From JAOXRU01 sp965247735 (GTDB lineage: Bacteria > Bacteroidota > Bacteroidia > Flavobacteriales > Flavobacteriaceae): DNA of 64,000 nt. Below the pieces are notes generated by a model. That model was not told where the DNA came from. It worked only from the letters and a program-made list of their open reading frames with translations, and ran no database searches. Below, piece by piece: positions 26,857-35,758 of the stretch (positions within the stretch are counted from its first letter, which is position 1; every line of letters starts with the position of its first letter). Made by a program: the position numbers and the translations under genes. Location: positions 4,340,001-4,404,000 of the forward strand of contig CBDFHN010000002.1 in NCBI GenBank assembly GCA_965247735.1. Direction: 5' to 3'.

Positions 26857-27390
26857 TTACCAACTTATTCTTGTAATGATGACAGATTTCTTGTCGTCCA
26901 GAAACCCAACAAAATAATATCTGTCATTTTCCTGTTCTTGTACATATTGTTTTGAATACCCATTTCTCCCTTTTTTCCTTTCAATGAAATCCAATTCATT
27001 TGAACTCATTTTATTTTCCTTCTCCACAAATCCGTTATTTTTTAGTTGATGTTCTAATTTTGTAAGATCGGCTTGTTCAAATTCAGTTAAAAATGACGAA
27101 GAGTAATCTCCAAAATGATCCGGATAAGAAGCTGTCTTATATTTTATTTTTCCACTTTTTGGAAAATCCATATTAGCAACTTCTTTAAAGTCCATTTTAT
27201 AAAATTCAGCCGATGGATAAATTGCATCGTAAATCAAATAGCCTACAATTATGATTGGAATTAAAGCAAGTAATCGTAGTCTTTTATCAAATCCCTTCTT
27301 TTTGATCCATCTATAAATTAAATATGAAGTTCCAATAGGAATTCCAATACCTAATATTATTACAATTAAAAGTAAAAGGAATAATTTCAT
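26857..27390 (-). CDS. Hypothetical membrane protein
   Basis: 177 aa. Two N-terminal membrane segments (residues ~3-26 and ~38-58) are followed by a soluble domain of ~115 residues (NMDFPKSGKIKYKTASYPDH ...). No family recognised. A good promoter (TTG-N19-TATATTTG) lies 22 bp upstream of the ATG, which supports this start. Confidence 0.72.
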   Translation of the reverse strand: MKLFLLLLIVIILGIGIPIGTSYLIYRWIKKKGFDKRLRLLALIPIIIVGYLIYDAIYPSAEFYKMDFKEVANMDFPKSGKIKYKTASYPDHFGDYSSSFLTEFEQADLTKLEHQLKNNGFVEKENKMSSNELDFIERKKGRNGYSKQYVQEQENDRYYFVGFLDDKKSVIITRISW

Positions 27391-27411
27391 TCAGTTATTT
27401 GGTGATATGCT

Positions 27412-27441
27412 CAAATATAAAAACATATAATTAGTATTCAA
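27412..27441 (-). promoter_or_regulatory. Bacteroidota-type promoter (TTG-N19-TATATTTG)
   Basis: On the - strand TTG (27441-27439) is 19 bp from TATATTTG (27419-27412), the -33/-7 arrangement of this phylum. It serves the membrane-protein gene at 26857-27390. The core resembles the promoter at 29934-29964 and the 3' part of repeats R1-R4. Confidence 0.65.
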
Positions 27442-27531
27442 TTGAGTATGGGAGTCTTATAGTCATAAGCTATCTATAGTTATACTTTTTGTTTTATTAT
27501 GTCAGAGACTTTAGCGGAGGGAACTGAGTTT

Positions 27532-27945
27532 TTAATTTACTTTTAATTTTAATGCTTTTAAGAAAGTTTCTCCTTGGTTTAAAGGTGCAATTTCAATCAT
27601 CATAATATCACCATTTTGACTAGTTACTTCAATAATATCTCCAATTAAAGACTCTGTCCTGTTCTGAATATCAACAATATCTGTAATTTTAATAACTGTT
27701 GTTTGTGTTTCCTTGTTATGATAAATTAAGCGAGAATTAGTTAGTAATATAGCTTCAGTACCGTCTAGTGAAATGGTATAATCATAGTAGGCTGATATTC
27801 TTTCTCCTTCTTCTAATAATTGGTTGTCTTTAATATAATCTAAAGCATATTTTTCCATATTATTTGTTGTTCTAACTCCCCCTTCATTCATACTACATGA
27901 ATAAAAAAAGAATGAAAATAGTAGAATTATAAAAGTAGATCTCAT
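27532..27945 (-). CDS. Hypothetical lipoprotein with a PH-like domain
   Basis: 137 aa from ATG 27945 (MRSTFIILLFSFFFYSC, a lipoprotein leader); an in-frame ATG 33 codons upstream gives a poor extension. The mature part has GERISAYYDYTISLDGTEAI, LLTNSRLIYHNKETQ and KITDIVDIQNR, which looks like a bacterial PH-like domain (LTNxRLIY and I..IxxI). The function is unknown. Confidence 0.7.
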   Translation of the reverse strand: MRSTFIILLFSFFFYSCSMNEGGVRTTNNMEKYALDYIKDNQLLEEGERISAYYDYTISLDGTEAILLTNSRLIYHNKETQTTVIKITDIVDIQNRTESLIGDIIEVTSQNGDIMMIEIAPLNQGETFLKALKLKVN

Positions 27946-28148
27946 TTTTTTGCTGTTATTAATGTTGGTTTTCAATATGCGCGAGTTATTTATTAAATAT
28001 ACCATCTGATTTATGCTCACGATACCTAAATATATAAAAAACATTCGGCAATATTCAATAGAGTATAGAAATACTGTAATAATTAGATGTCTTATTGCTT
28101 ATATTATTGTTCTCTTCCAGTAAGGCTGGAGACTTAGTAGTTATACTG

Positions 28149-28763
28149 TCATGTTTGATTATTATTTTGTTTTTCTTTATCATAAAATTCCATTAATTTA
28201 TCACAAGCACTTTTAAAACTACCTTCATAAGGAACGGTTCTTACTACAATATGATAACGTTGCTCATTTGGATCATAACCTTCAAGTAAATATGAATAAC
28301 CATCGAGAAACATTCGTTTTGGGTATTCAATCATATTTAAAGTCCAGAAGTATGAACCATCAACCTCCTTTTTAAATTCATCATATTGTTCAGTGGATAA
28401 CTCTATAGTTGTTTCGGAAGTTAGGCTATAAATTTCATTCTCATAATTGTTTTCTTTATCATAAGATTTTACTATCATTCTAGTATAATTATCATTGATA
28501 TGTTCAATTCTAAAGAGTTGGTTTTTTCCAAATGAATCGAGAAAATTAAACCTAAAGCATTCAAACTCTAAAAGTTTTAAATCTGGTTCATTAATTGAGT
28601 CATAAATTTTTGTTAGCCATTTAGTTCCTTTAATGCTATCGTTTTGAAATTTTGATAATTTTATTTCAAATTCAGAATTACCAGAAGCTATCCTTTCAGG
28701 CTTAGAAATACAACTAAAAGAACAGTATATAAAAATTAAATAAAATAGTGTCTGAATCTTCAT
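28149..28763 (-). CDS. Hypothetical lipoprotein
   Basis: 204 aa with a leader ending SFSC (lipobox). The mature part holds NSEFEIKLSKFQNDSIKGTK, FRFNFLDSFGKNQLF and HIVVRTVPYEGSFKSACDKL; no domain recognised. It is one of a run of four - strand envelope proteins (25957-29814) that do not share obvious operon spacing. Confidence 0.7.
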   Translation of the reverse strand: MKIQTLFYLIFIYCSFSCISKPERIASGNSEFEIKLSKFQNDSIKGTKWLTKIYDSINEPDLKLLEFECFRFNFLDSFGKNQLFRIEHINDNYTRMIVKSYDKENNYENEIYSLTSETTIELSTEQYDEFKKEVDGSYFWTLNMIEYPKRMFLDGYSYLLEGYDPNEQRYHIVVRTVPYEGSFKSACDKLMEFYDKEKQNNNQT

Positions 28764-28872
28764 ATTTTGATAGAATATAGCTAATTAATAAATCCGATAT
28801 CTATTTTTCACTTAGTTAGGAGACTTTACGGAGTGAGTCAAATTGATAATATTGAACTATTACAAGTCGCTA

Positions 28873-29814
28873 TCATTTCTTTTTTAGTCTTTCAATTTCT
28901 GCCTGTAATATTTCGAACTTAGTTTTTAAAGATTTTAATGATTCAATATCTTTTTGCTGTTGAATTGTATATAAGGTTAACTCCTCTATTTTTTGAAGCA
29001 ATTTAATATTCATCTCTGCTAAATATATACCATCTCTTTCCATTTCTTCAGCAGAAGCAATTTCAGGTAAGTGTTTGTTCTTATGTATATAAGTTTCCAC
29101 TTCGTTTAAAGTTGGTAGTTCATAGTTGTTTTCAAAAACAAAATCGGCTCCCGCATTTACTGTTACCTTTACTTCTTGAGAATGTATTTTACCCGCAACT
29201 GTTAATTTTGAGTCAGGACTTGTTGTCCCAATGCCAATGTTTCCATTCTTATTGATGGAAAAATGAGTGTTAGGGTTTCCTGTAAGGGAGCTAGATGTTC
29301 CTAATCTTAGATTACCTAGAGTGGGATCAAATCGTATTTCAGCAGAGTATTTAGTAGCATCAAGATCTATATTTACTGATGGTACATGTAAAAACCCTAT
29401 TACTTTATGTCCTCCATCATGAAAAGTGTAAGAATTTCCAATTTGAAATTTTTCTTGAGGATTAGTTGTGTTAATACCAACATTACCAGAAATTGTACTA
29501 ACAATTGTAGATAGGTGTCCAGATGGACCAATATTAAGGTTTCCATTATTACCCTTCCATAATCTATGAGAGATCGTGTTAGAACTGGTTATTGCAATGC
29601 CATCTGAGGAAGTATCTCCTTTTTGTCTTACAAGCAAAGTTCCAGAACTAGCTGCTCCAACTCCACCATTAATTATAGTTTGTCCAACTACTTCTAATTT
29701 GGCTCCAGGATTAATTGTTCCAATACCAACATTACCATTTGTTAATTCTGTAATTTGTGCATTTAATCCTAATGTAAATCCAAATAACATTATTGAAATT
29801 AGTATTTTTTTCAT
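28873..29814 (-). CDS. Secreted repeat protein with tail-fiber-like NVGIGT repeats and C-terminal coiled coil
   Basis: 313 aa with a signal peptide (...LGLNAQ). The motif NGNVGIGTINPGAKLEVVG recurs in variants at about residues 25-50, 110-130 (NVGINTTNPQEKFQ) and 190-215 (NIGIGTTSPDSKLTVAG), typical of Bacteroidota surface proteins that fold like phage tail fibers. The final ~80 residues (MNIKLLQKIEELTLYTIQQQ ...) form a coiled coil that probably makes trimers. The role is likely at the cell surface; no specific ligand is known. Confidence 0.85.
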   Translation of the reverse strand: MKKILISIMLFGFTLGLNAQITELTNGNVGIGTINPGAKLEVVGQTIINGGVGAASSGTLLVRQKGDTSSDGIAITSSNTISHRLWKGNNGNLNIGPSGHLSTIVSTISGNVGINTTNPQEKFQIGNSYTFHDGGHKVIGFLHVPSVNIDLDATKYSAEIRFDPTLGNLRLGTSSSLTGNPNTHFSINKNGNIGIGTTSPDSKLTVAGKIHSQEVKVTVNAGADFVFENNYELPTLNEVETYIHKNKHLPEIASAEEMERDGIYLAEMNIKLLQKIEELTLYTIQQQKDIESLKSLKTKFEILQAEIERLKKK

Positions 29815-29933
29815 TTTTATTTTGTTTTAAATTATTTTATGGTCAAGTGAATTTTAATTGTGTACTTATAGTTTTATACATTATAATTAATAGCTAAACA
29901 GACCATTATGTTTACATCCACTATATTCATGTT

Positions 29934-29964
29934 CAAATATAAAAAACATACAGATAATATTCAA
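29934..29964 (-). promoter_or_regulatory. Bacteroidota-type promoter (TTG-N20-TATATTTG)
   Basis: On the - strand TTG (29964-29962) is 20 bp from TATATTTG (29941-29934), with the spacer ending TGTATGTTTTT as in repeats R1-R4. It stands ~120 bp ahead of the surface-protein start at 29814. Confidence 0.55.
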
Positions 29965-30036
29965 TAAAACACAAAAATACTATATAAAGCAGCTATTATT
30001 ATCAAGGCAACTATAATTATAATAAAGATAATGGAG

Positions 30037-30498
30037 TATAGCATCTTATAAATGCATTTATGCAAAAAGATAAGCGGGTATAGCATCTTATAAATGCATT
30101 TATGTAAAAAGATAAGCGGGTATAGCATCTTGTAAATGCATTTATGCAAAAAGATAAGCGGGTATAGCATCTTGTAAATGCATTTATGCAAAAAGATAAG
30201 TGGGTATAGCATCTTGTAAATGCATTTATGTAAAAAGATAAGCGGGTATAGCATCTTGTAAATGCATTTATGTAAAAAGATAAGCGGGTATAGCATCTTG
30301 TAAATGCATTTATGTAAAAAGATAAGCGAGTATAGCATCTTGTAAATGCATTTATGTAAAAAGATAAGCGGGTATAGCATCTTGTAAATGCATTTATGTA
30401 AAAAGATAAGCAAGTATAGCATCTTGTAAATGCATTTATGTAAAAAGATAAGCGAGTATAGCATCTTGTAAATGCATTTATGTAAAAAAATAAGTATA
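30037..30498. repeat. 42-bp minisatellite, 11 units
   Basis: Eleven head-to-tail units of 42 bp, each starting TATAGCATCTTG and each holding the palindrome TAAATGCATTTA (unit positions 13-24), then a purine-rich AAAAAGATAAGCGGG end. Units differ at a few fixed places (position 12 A/G, position 27 C/T, the last five bases), and unit 11 decays after base ~30. Because 42 is divisible by three, the - strand stays open (14-residue repeats MLYPLIFLHKCIYK), but no leader or conservation supports a protein. Confidence 0.95.
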
Positions 30499-30725
30499 TA
30501 AATGCTTTGTATTCTTATAGTTATGGTTTAGTAAGTGTTTTTTGTTTCTTTTTTACGATATAAATACCTTTTTTGCGCATTTTCACAACATATTTACTAT
30601 CAATCACAACTTAGTTAGTATTTTTCCTACAAATAAATTAGACATTGCACTCAGTAGTAATATGTTATGTGTCTAGAGGCATATGGTATACTACATAATT
30701 ATTAATTTTTTTAAAATATTTTATT

Positions 30726-31493
30726 ATGAGATCTATTTCAAAACAATCTTATGCCAGTAAGTTGCATAGAATTAAAAGAATTATTGTACTCTTAGAAAAA
30801 ACACCAGAGTATGTACATGCAGGAAAATCTACAAGTATTATAGATTTGCAACAAAAGAAAAATGGTGCAGGATTGGCTATTACCAATTATTCTAAAATCA
30901 ACTATAGCTATAAAACAGCTATAAAAAAACGTCAAGAGTTGTATAATGTAGGAGACCCATCTCTTGTTAAAAGGCTAACCTCTCTTAATAGTTTTATGCG
31001 TGCTGTACAAGAAAAAAATGATCTGCAATCCTTAGAAATTAGAAAACATATACGTCATATAAGAGGTAGCTCGCTTGCAAATTCAAAAAAGAAAAATATG
31101 CCAGTAGATATGGTAGTACCACTACAATCGGACGTTATGATAGATATAGTTATTCCTCCTAAAAAAACCATAAGTAGAATAGAAACTACTTTTGGGAGCA
31201 AATGGGAAGATTTAGGAAAAATAATAGTAGTACTTACCAGCATGGGTAAACAATACAACCCTAGCAATGCACTTATTACATTAGCATCTTTAAAAGAATT
31301 GCATCAAGCAATGGAAACTACCAATATAGAAGTGGCACTAAACCATACGGCGCTTAAGGAAGCAGCCGAAAAACGAAAAAACATCTTTAATGTTCTTAAA
31401 ACACAAATTGCTGATGTAAAAAACATTATTAAATCACAATTTGGACAGAGCTCGGCGGTCTATAAAAAGTTTAGAGAAATAGAAAAAAGCTAA
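30726..31493 (+). CDS. Hypothetical protein, helical and basic
   Basis: 255 aa, no signal peptide or membrane segment. It is Lys/Arg/Ser-rich and mostly helical: QSYASKLHRIKRIIVLLEK, SYKTAIKKRQELYNVGDPS, KRLTSLNSFMRAVQEKNDLQ in the first half, and TTFGSKWEDLGKIIVVLTS and ALKEAAEKRKNIFNVLKTQI in the second. I believe similar hypothetical proteins occur in other Flavobacteriia, but know of no function. It stands alone, 230 bp right of the minisatellite. Confidence 0.75.
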   Translation: MRSISKQSYASKLHRIKRIIVLLEKTPEYVHAGKSTSIIDLQQKKNGAGLAITNYSKINYSYKTAIKKRQELYNVGDPSLVKRLTSLNSFMRAVQEKNDLQSLEIRKHIRHIRGSSLANSKKKNMPVDMVVPLQSDVMIDIVIPPKKTISRIETTFGSKWEDLGKIIVVLTSMGKQYNPSNALITLASLKELHQAMETTNIEVALNHTALKEAAEKRKNIFNVLKTQIADVKNIIKSQFGQSSAVYKKFREIEKS

Positions 31494-31723
31494 GCAATGC
31501 TATACCCTCCTCAAAAGACAATTGCTTTCTGTTTTAGCTTTTGCTCTTCTTACCTGAACTTTATTATTGTTGTAGTAAAAATTTGATTGTATGCCTGTAT
31601 TGTGGTAGTATAACAGCAATAATAAATTAGAACCTAGCCCTCAATAGTATATTGCTATTTGTTGTAAAAGAGTATTAGATTAGATACTTTTACATAAGCT
31701 CAATTGTCTTGTATTTTGGTTTA

Positions 31724-32047
31724 TTATGTTAATACTAAGTATAGTATTTTTATTAGAAAATATAAGAAAGGACTTATACTTATTAGAGCCCAAAATGTCT
31801 TTTTCTTCCATTTGTTTTTTAATTCTCCAACTACTAATATAGTATTGATAAGAGAAAGAAAAGGTAAAATTAAAAAGAGAAATAATGATATGTTTTTTGC
31901 AGAATAATAAACCCAAGTTAAATCAGGATTTCCACGAAAAAGAGCAAGATATTTGCCAATTTCAAGAACGATAAAAAATAGACAAGCTATTATTGCTGAT
32001 CTTTTTTTAATACGGTGTAAATCTCTGTATAGTTTTATTATATGCAA
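31724..32047 (-). CDS. Small hypothetical membrane protein
   Basis: 107 aa with three predicted membrane segments (residues ~16-36, ~50-72 and ~84-106) and a basic N-terminus (MHIIKLYRDLHRIKKRS). It lies 25 bp behind the gene at 32073-32516 on the same strand and is probably co-transcribed with it. An overlapping + strand ORF in the same place is a shadow. Confidence 0.6.
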   Translation of the reverse strand: MHIIKLYRDLHRIKKRSAIIACLFFIVLEIGKYLALFRGNPDLTWVYYSAKNISLFLFLILPFLSLINTILVVGELKNKWKKKTFWALISISPFLYFLIKILYLVLT

Positions 32048-32072
32048 TTTTTTATAAAAACATTGAAGTTAT

Positions 32073-32516
32073 TTATTTTTTTAGATACCCATCTTTTTTC
32101 ATTAACTCATAAGCCTTGTCTAAGTTTTGTTTTGACTTTGGATCATCTAAATAATATGGTAAACTTGTTTTTTGATCTAATAATTTAATCATTCCACCAT
32201 CTTCAATTAAATTTTCAATCATCCTAATGATATCTTCATCTAAAGTATCAAGAGGCGTATTAGGAGCATATTGATTGGCCATCCATAATATATATTCACC
32301 AATTGTTTTTTGTCCTGAGGCATCCAAATAAATCTGTTGAGGCCATTCGTCCATTGTAATTATTCTGGGTGATTTATTGTCAAATATTTGAACCATTTGA
32401 TCATTTAGCCAATCCCATTGCATTGTTCGGATAAAATATTTATCCTTTTTGGAGTAGTTATTTAAATATTGAAACTTAGGTAAGACTCTGGCTTTTTTCT
32501 TAAAGATTCCAAACAT
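32073..32516 (-). CDS. Hypothetical protein
   Basis: 147 aa, soluble, with an acidic C-terminal half. Features are FRIRTMQ-like aromatic patches (KYFIRTMQWDWLNDQMVQIF), TMDEWPQQIYLDASGQKTIG and DEDIIRMIENLIEDGGMIKL. No family recognised. It is the first gene of a probable two-gene unit with a small membrane protein. Confidence 0.65.
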   Translation of the reverse strand: MFGIFKKKARVLPKFQYLNNYSKKDKYFIRTMQWDWLNDQMVQIFDNKSPRIITMDEWPQQIYLDASGQKTIGEYILWMANQYAPNTPLDTLDEDIIRMIENLIEDGGMIKLLDQKTSLPYYLDDPKSKQNLDKAYELMKKDGYLKK

Positions 32517-32559
32517 GTTTTTTTAATTGTTTTCTAAAGTTAAATGTAAAAAGATAAAA

Positions 32560-32889
32560 GAAACTACTAATTACAATATTAAAAAATAATATAGCAATAC
32601 ACATTTCTAAAAGCAGTAAAACACAACAAAAAAGCACAGACCATAAGGTTGGCGAATGACCTCAGTTAAGAAAACATAAAATTGTAACCACAGGGAGCGT
32701 CAAAATTATAGGCTGTTTGAGTATAACGAGTTCCTATAATTTAGCGATGAGGATTAACAATTTAGTTTTCTTAAATGCAGTCTAGATTTTTTTGGTTCGT
32801 TTTTTTATCAATGAAAAAAATGAACAAAGCCAATTTGTATCTAAGAGTATCACTATTAACTAAAAGCATTACACTTAAAAAAATAAATA
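32560..32889. repeat. Long intergenic hairpin element, copy 1
   Basis: Shares ~170 bp of near-identical core (32629-32796) with copy 2. Inside is a perfect stem AAATTATAGG / CCTATAATTT around GCTGTTTGAGTATAACGAGTT-like loop sequence, and an outer imperfect inverted repeat (TTAAGAAAACATAAAATTGT against ACAATTTAGTTTTCTTAA), so the element can fold into one ~130-nt hairpin. A second shared block (AACAAAGCCAATTTGTATCT ...) follows at 32822-32886. No coding potential. Confidence 0.85.
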
Positions 32890-32961
32890 AAGTTGTTTTA
32901 TAACTAGACCAACATCATATCTAAATCATCTAATTTAAGTATTATATGCAGCACAAAAAAA

Positions 32962-33393
32962 ACTTCCCATTACTATATTATAAAATAATGCAACATCACA
33001 TACCATTGCAAACAGTAAAACATAACAAAAAAGCACAGATCATAAGGCTGGCGAATGACCTCAGTTAAGAAAACATAAAATTGTAACCACAGGGAGCGTC
33101 AAAATTATAGGCTGTTTGAGTGCAACGAGTTCCTATAATTTAGCGATGAGGATTAACAATTTAGTTTTCTTAAATGCAGTCTAGATTTTTTTGGTTAGCT
33201 CATACTCTTATTATTGTTTTAGATGAATTCGTGAATCTCCCTCGTCGATTTCGTTTTTTTAGCAATGGAACTGCGAAGCACATCATGAGCTCCTATAAAA
33301 AAATAAGGGGTAGTGAATAAAAAATGAACAAAGCCAATTTGTATCTAAGAGTATCACTATTAACTAAAAGCATTACACTTAAAAAAATAAACA
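32962..33393. repeat. Long intergenic hairpin element, copy 2
   Basis: Direct repeat of copy 1, 400 bp to the right. The core at 33029-33195 differs by only a few bases (for example GTGCAACGAG against GTATAACGAG). Between the core and the AACAAAGCC block it carries ~120 bp not in copy 1 (33196-33318), apart from a shared TCGTTTTTTTA. Copy 1 therefore looks like a deletion derivative, or copy 2 took up an insertion. Confidence 0.85.
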
Positions 33394-33427
33394 ATATCAA
33401 TATACAACAAACAATACCACCATAAAC

Positions 33428-33862
33428 TTAAGGAGCAGTTACTCTAATCCAATACTGTGTTCTATAGAAAAAACCAATATAACCACGTACTGCAATGGTA
33501 TTTTTATCCTTTAACCATAGCTTACAATCGTAGTTTTTTCCATTTTCAGGATCTAGTATAGCATCATCTTTTTTCCATTTATCACCATCTTTTTTTAAAG
33601 CAGTAATAATTTCCATTCCAATTATCTTTTTATCCTTTTTAGCTCCAGGACAAAGATCACAAATGGGATCTTTAGGCTCTCCTGGCTCAGGATATATCTT
33701 TAAGATTTTACCATAGAGTAGTCCGCCCTTTTTATAAATTTCTACAATAGATTTTGTTTTTTGTGTGGCATCATCTACTGTTTTCCATTTACCAACCACA
33801 GTTTGTGCATGGCTATATTGAAATAAGAAAAGGCAAAATAATGTAAGAAATATGGTTCTCAT
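33428..33862 (-). CDS. DUF2147-family protein, secreted
   Basis: 144 aa with a signal peptide ending YSHAQ. It has the DUF2147 pattern: VVGKWKTVDDATQKTKSIVE, GGLLYGKILKIYPEPGEPKD, the Cys pair in PICDLCPGAKKDK, and DPENGKNYDCKLWLKDKNTI with the closing RGYIGFFYRTQYW. The function of the family is unknown; it is a small periplasmic lipocalin-like barrel. It sits 12 bp behind a GNAT gene. Confidence 0.9.
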   Translation of the reverse strand: MRTIFLTLFCLFLFQYSHAQTVVGKWKTVDDATQKTKSIVEIYKKGGLLYGKILKIYPEPGEPKDPICDLCPGAKKDKKIIGMEIITALKKDGDKWKKDDAILDPENGKNYDCKLWLKDKNTIAVRGYIGFFYRTQYWIRVTAP

Positions 33863-33873
33863 AAGTAATAGGT

Positions 33874-34371
33874 TTAATTATTGATCCAGTTTTTACTAGC
33901 CAATACAATAGACGTTTCTATTTGTCTATCTGGTATAGCCCAATAGGTTTTTAGAAGCTGGTTTTTTTCTGGAATAGGAAGTTGTACAAAACCATGTTTT
34001 TTATAAAAGCTAATAGCCCAGGTAGCAGTAGCCCATGTACCTATAAGAATAGGGGTGTTAGACATGGAAATTAGATGATTTAATAACTTGGCACCAATAC
34101 CTTTTTGCCTTGCAGCTGTTTTTACATAGGCATGGCGTATAAGTGTTACTTCTTTTTTATATTGAATCCCCATAACACCAAGTATACTATTGTTTTCTGT
34201 ATAATTCCAGAACACTACACCTTCTTCTAGTTGCTTTTCTAGTTCTTCTTTTGACATATATGGATCTTTCCATCTGTCTGCGGGTATTATACCTTTATAG
34301 GCAATAGCCGAATCATTAATAATGGTAAGTATCGTTTCAAAATCGGTACTGATATTACTTTTTGTAATCAT
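33874..34371 (-). CDS. GNAT-family N-acetyltransferase
   Basis: 165 aa. The acetyl-CoA-binding segment is RQKGIGAKLLNHLI (Q/RxxGxG/A), preceded by TLIRHAYVKTAARQ and followed by WATATWAISFYKKHGFVQLP. The substrate amine is unknown. It is immediately upstream of the DUF2147 gene on the same strand. Confidence 0.92.
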   Translation of the reverse strand: MITKSNISTDFETILTIINDSAIAYKGIIPADRWKDPYMSKEELEKQLEEGVVFWNYTENNSILGVMGIQYKKEVTLIRHAYVKTAARQKGIGAKLLNHLISMSNTPILIGTWATATWAISFYKKHGFVQLPIPEKNQLLKTYWAIPDRQIETSIVLASKNWINN

Positions 34372-34442
34372 ATAATGTATCTAATAGCTCACTAAGATAA
34401 TAGTAATATGTATAGGTAACTGTTAAAGAAATATTACTTTTT

Positions 34443-35069
34443 CTATGGTATAGCCAATATTGGTTTTAATCCACTAAAGAAAAACTCAACAGCAATAACC
34501 ATTACAATAAGTCCCATTAGACGCATCATAACATTATTACCAGTTTCTCCTAGTACTTTAATAATTTTAGATGAACTATATAGAATTGCAAATACCAATA
34601 GCATAACACCAAAGACAGATAAAATAAGTACTATTTTTTTATCAAAAGTATTGGCATCTTCCATCATTACAATAGCATTTGTAAGAGCACCAGGACCACA
34701 TATCATAGGTATTGCCAGTGGAGTAACAGAAATATCGTTTATATAGGTTTTAACTTCGCTGTTGGCAAGCTTTACTCTTCCAAGTCTTGCTTGTAACATG
34801 TCCATACCCATTAGTAAAAATATAATTCCGCCAACAATTCTAAAACTATGCACCGATATTCCAAAAAAGGTAAATAATACCTGACCAGAAAATGCAAAAA
34901 TGATAATAGTGATAAAAGAAACTAACGATGCTTTTTTTGCTGTTCTTGTTCTGTGTTTTTGATCTAGCTCTTTGGTCATTGTCATAAATATAGGCATGGT
35001 ACCCAAAGGGTTTATTAAGGTGAAAAAAGAGGTAAAAGAGAGGAGTCCAAATGATAATAATTCTGTCAT
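34443..35069 (-). CDS. MarC-family integral membrane protein
   Basis: 208 aa, six predicted membrane segments. Family marks are FFTLINPLGTMPIFMTMT, the FRIVGGIIFLLMGMDMLQAR segment and the pair TPLAIPMICGPGALTNAIVM. MarC/UPF0056 proteins were once linked to multiple antibiotic resistance, a link later withdrawn; the role is open. It is divergent from the Lrp-type regulator at 35200, a likely controller by position. Confidence 0.92.
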   Translation of the reverse strand: MTELLSFGLLSFTSFFTLINPLGTMPIFMTMTKELDQKHRTRTAKKASLVSFITIIIFAFSGQVLFTFFGISVHSFRIVGGIIFLLMGMDMLQARLGRVKLANSEVKTYINDISVTPLAIPMICGPGALTNAIVMMEDANTFDKKIVLILSVFGVMLLVFAILYSSSKIIKVLGETGNNVMMRLMGLIVMVIAVEFFFSGLKPILAIP

Positions 35070-35199
35070 GCCATTTATAGTTTTACAAAGTGTATGATTA
35101 CAATATTGTTTTTCTGGTACAAAATTCTGTGTTTTTAACCTTGAAACGAATTATTATTGTGTTATTTTTGATTAAAACGAAAATAATTCTATATAGCAA

Positions 35200-35670
35200 A
35201 TGGATATGAAGTTAGATAAGAAAGATATTCAGATTTTAGCCCTTTTACAGAACAATGCTCGGCTTTCTAATAAAGAACTGGCTGTAGCATTAGATATAGC
35301 ACCTTCTACTTGTCATGAAAGACTTAAAAAACTAACGCGTAATGGCTTTTTTAAAAGCTTCAATGCAGATCTTAACCTTACCAAACTAGAGCTCTCTGTA
35401 GAGGTATTGGTTTCTGTACGGTTAAGTAAACACGATCGCGAAATTGTAAACTCTTTTATAAAAAAGATGAAGAATATAAATGGAGTAATACGGTTTTATC
35501 ATGTAGCTGGAAATACAGATTTTATAGTACATGTGGCTGTTAAAGATGCTAACGGATTGCGTTCTTTTATTATGGATGAGTTGGCAAGTTTTAGTGCCAT
35601 AGATCATATAGAATCCGCTATGATCTATCAACATGAAAATGTATATAAACTTAATGAATTAACATATTAA
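35200..35670 (+). CDS. Lrp/AsnC-family transcriptional regulator
   Basis: 156 aa. N-terminal HTH: LDKKDIQILALLQNNARLSN, LAVALDIAPSTCHERLKKL. C-terminal RAM domain: VLVSVRLSKHDREIVNSFI and VIRFYHVAGNTDFIVHVAVK. A cytosolic one-component regulator, usually responding to amino acids. It is divergent from marC with a 130-bp shared region that may hold both promoters. Confidence 0.93.
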   Translation: MDMKLDKKDIQILALLQNNARLSNKELAVALDIAPSTCHERLKKLTRNGFFKSFNADLNLTKLELSVEVLVSVRLSKHDREIVNSFIKKMKNINGVIRFYHVAGNTDFIVHVAVKDANGLRSFIMDELASFSAIDHIESAMIYQHENVYKLNELTY

Positions 35671-35758
35671 AACAGAAAAAGACTATTACAGTCCCTATTG
35701 CCAATACAATAGTATTGTATAGCGGGTAAATTACTAATACAGGGAGTACTACGTTTTT

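Noticed and set aside
29961..30464. 167-codon - strand ORF made of 14-residue repeats (MLYPLIFLHKCIYK)
   Set aside because: It is the minisatellite read in the frame kept open because 42 is divisible by three; there is no leader, no ribosome-binding context and no unique sequence of note.
30037..30498. CRISPR array
   Set aside because: Units are contiguous with no spacers, and no cas genes are present.
31704..31907. 67-codon + strand ORF
   Set aside because: It is antisense to the small membrane protein at 31724-32047, which has clear membrane segments and a partner gene.
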